From Flavobacteriaceae bacterium (lineage in GTDB: Bacteria; Bacteroidota; Bacteroidia; Flavobacteriales; Flavobacteriaceae), in the NCBI GenBank assembly GCA_023700885.1, contig JAMPYA010000045.1, positions 1 through 14,228 on the forward strand: DNA of 14,228 bases. The letters run 5' to 3'. Below are positions 13,077-14,228 of the stretch, piece by piece. The notes beneath the pieces were generated by a model. That model was not told the origin of the DNA, made no database searches, and saw only the letters and a program-made list of their open reading frames with translations. Positions within the stretch are counted from its first letter, which is position 1. The number at the start of each line of letters is the position of its first letter. The position numbers and the translations under genes were made by a program.

Positions 13077-13956
13077 TAGGAGCTTTATCTTTGTGTTTCC
13101 AACGTTTGTGAGTCCAAAAATAAAGTGATGGCTTTCTTTTAATTTGCGCTTCGACTATATCAATATATCGATCTGTTATTTCGAAATTTTTATATAGTGA
13201 GGTATCTTCTGCTATCAGCTTAAAAGTAACTTCGTAATAACCACGTTTAATTTTTTCAACATCAAAAAATACAACGGCTAAATCATATTTTTTAGCAAGA
13301 GTTTCAGCACCAATATGAACAGGAACTTTTATTCCCATAAAATTTCTCCAATATTGAGCTTTTTGAATCATGGGAGATTGATCACTTACCAACACATAGG
13401 TACTTAATATATGATGATTGATATTATTTCTAACCAATGCACTTGTTTCATTAGTTGCCATTAATATGCTGCCAAATTTTCCTCTAGATTTCCTTATAAG
13501 TGCATCAAAATAAGGATTTTTAAGTTTGTTGTAAGCACCAAAAAATTGATGTGGCATTTTTTTATTGAGTAAAATTCCCCACTCCCAATTGGCATAATGA
13601 GCCCCAACTAAAGCAATACTTTTATCTTTTTTAGCCAGTTCTAAAAAAATTTCTTGATTTTTAAAGTGATATCTTTTTTCAAATTCCTGCTCACTCATTG
13701 CAAAAGTTTTAACAGATTCTAACAGCATATCACCAAAGTGAGCATAAAAATCTTTAGCAATTTGAGTAATTTCCTTTTCTGATTTTTCAGGAAAAACCAA
13801 TTGTAAGTTATAAAAAACTTCTTTTTTTCTATATCTAATAATATAATAAGAGATGTAGTAAAGCAAATCAGACACGAGATAAGCTAACCAAAAAGGCATG
13901 CGCGACATCAAAAAGATGAAGGGATACAGAATTATATAACTAATTAAATACATCAT
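13069..13956 (-). CDS. LpxL/HtrB-family lysophospholipid (lipid A-type) acyltransferase
   Basis: A 295-residue membrane-bound acyltransferase of the bacterial lipid A biosynthesis acyltransferase family. Residues 1-40 are strongly hydrophobic and should anchor it in the inner membrane. The catalytic H-x4-E motif is HYANWE (H120, E125) in VGAHYANWEWG. Further family features are SDQSP (about 193-197), the aromatic QYWRNFMG and the C-terminal LYFWTHKRWK, which matches the usual 'W-x-H-x-R-W' ending. It probably adds a secondary acyl chain to lipid A; transfer to another lipid, such as an aminolipid, cannot be excluded. The first ATG is chosen; a second follows immediately. The gene is divergent from the rhomboid gene and its stop overlaps the convergent PLP-enzyme gene by 8 bases, with no terminator visible. 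Confidence 0.92.
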   Translation of the reverse strand: MMYLISYIILYPFIFLMSRMPFWLAYLVSDLLYYISYYIIRYRKKEVFYNLQLVFPEKSEKEITQIAKDFYAHFGDMLLESVKTFAMSEQEFEKRYHFKNQEIFLELAKKDKSIALVGAHYANWEWGILLNKKMPHQFFGAYNKLKNPYFDALIRKSRGKFGSILMATNETSALVRNNINHHILSTYVLVSDQSPMIQKAQYWRNFMGIKVPVHIGAETLAKKYDLAVVFFDVEKIKRGYYEVTFKLIAEDTSLYKNFEITDRYIDIVEAQIKRKPSLYFWTHKRWKHKDKAPIN

Positions 13957-13985
13957 TTAAAGTGGTGCAAATATCGTAATAATTT

Positions 13986-13993
13986 TATCTTTG
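13986..13993 (+). promoter_or_regulatory. -7 promoter element of the rhomboid gene
   Basis: TATCTTTG matches TAnnTTTG exactly, 15 bases before the ATG at 14009, inside the 52-base gap separating the divergent acyltransferase and rhomboid genes. Confidence 0.55.
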
Positions 13994-14008
13994 ATATAAA
14001 AAAATAAA

Positions 14009-14228
14009 ATGAATATATTATTAATTATCATCATTGCCACAAATGTACTAGTTTCTATAAAAGGGTTTAATGATTTGAGTTTTTTTGGCAAATATAAATT
14101 TCAAATTTTGAACATTAAAAAAGGTGAAAGGTTTAGAATGTTAACTTCTGGATTTCTTCACGCTGATTGGTTTCACCTCATTTTTAATATGTATGCCCTT
14201 TATTTATTTGCAAAAATTGTAATGATAG
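14009..14228 (+). CDS. Rhomboid-family intramembrane serine protease (N-terminal part)
   Basis: The first 73 codons of a rhomboid protein, cut by the window end. It starts MNILLIIIIATNVLVSIKGF, a first membrane helix (about 2-17), followed by a basic loop and the conserved segment LTSGFLHADWFHLIFNM. H51, H56 and N60 have the same H-x4-H-x3-N spacing as H145, H150 and N154 of E. coli GlpG, where the asparagine helps form the oxyanion hole. The GxSG serine and the catalytic histidine lie beyond the edge, so activity cannot be judged. A -7 element sits 15 bases upstream. Rhomboids cleave transmembrane segments in the inner membrane; the substrate is unknown. Confidence 0.88.
   Translation, partial: MNILLIIIIATNVLVSIKGFNDLSFFGKYKFQILNIKKGERFRMLTSGFLHADWFHLIFNMYALYLFAKIVMI

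Noticed and set aside
1..14228. CRISPR array, tRNA, rRNA, transposon ends, prophage or defence island
   Set aside because: I read both strands for spaced direct repeats, tRNA T-loop sequence, terminal inverted repeats, transposases and integrases and found none. Gene content is housekeeping with uniform composition.

Overview
The window looks like a chromosomal segment from a member of the Flavobacteriaceae (phylum Bacteroidota). The DNA is very AT-rich. Start codons sit in A-rich contexts with almost no Shine-Dalgarno sequences, and many genes are preceded by the Bacteroidota -7 element TAnnTTTG (TATCTTTG, TAAATTTG, TACATTTG, TACTTTTG). Several proteins match flavobacterial types. This is mostly a housekeeping region. 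I see no phage, transposon, CRISPR array, tRNA, rRNA or sign of recent transfer.

Left part (1-5180): the first codons of a probable cyclophilin (minus strand, cut by the window edge), peptide chain release factor 3 (prfC, minus) and a PaaI-type hotdog thioesterase (minus). The thioesterase is divergent from a tight two-gene unit, type I isopentenyl-diphosphate isomerase (idi) and a 6-pyruvoyl-tetrahydropterin-synthase-like enzyme. A 38-residue lysine-rich protein follows, then a strong terminator facing a convergent adenosine/adenine deaminase whose signature residues favour adenine. Two small conserved proteins of unknown function (88 and 65 residues) lie divergent from the deaminase.

Middle (5162-8232): on the minus strand lie an OxyR regulator with both redox cysteines (C199, C208) and a candidate autoregulatory palindrome, a PlsC-type acyltransferase with unusual motifs, and a CoA-pyrophosphatase-like Nudix hydrolase. 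A 547-base gap holds palindromes, the rpsA promoter and a leader that could fold into a pseudoknot.

Right part (8233-14228): ribosomal protein S1 (rpsA) with its own terminator; a phosphoglucosamine-mutase-type phosphohexomutase followed 3 bases later by a cysteine-desulfurase-like class V PLP enzyme; a convergent LpxL/HtrB-type acyltransferase overlapping it by 8 bases; and the N-terminal third or so of a rhomboid protease running off the right edge.

The genes serve translation (RF3, S1), isoprenoid and pterin synthesis, purine salvage, oxidative-stress control, envelope lipid and amino-sugar synthesis, and coenzyme turnover. I found no convincing new defence or mobile system. The least explained elements are the rpsA leader, the two small flavobacterial proteins with an 11-base inverted repeat at their promoter, and the 38-residue basic protein.
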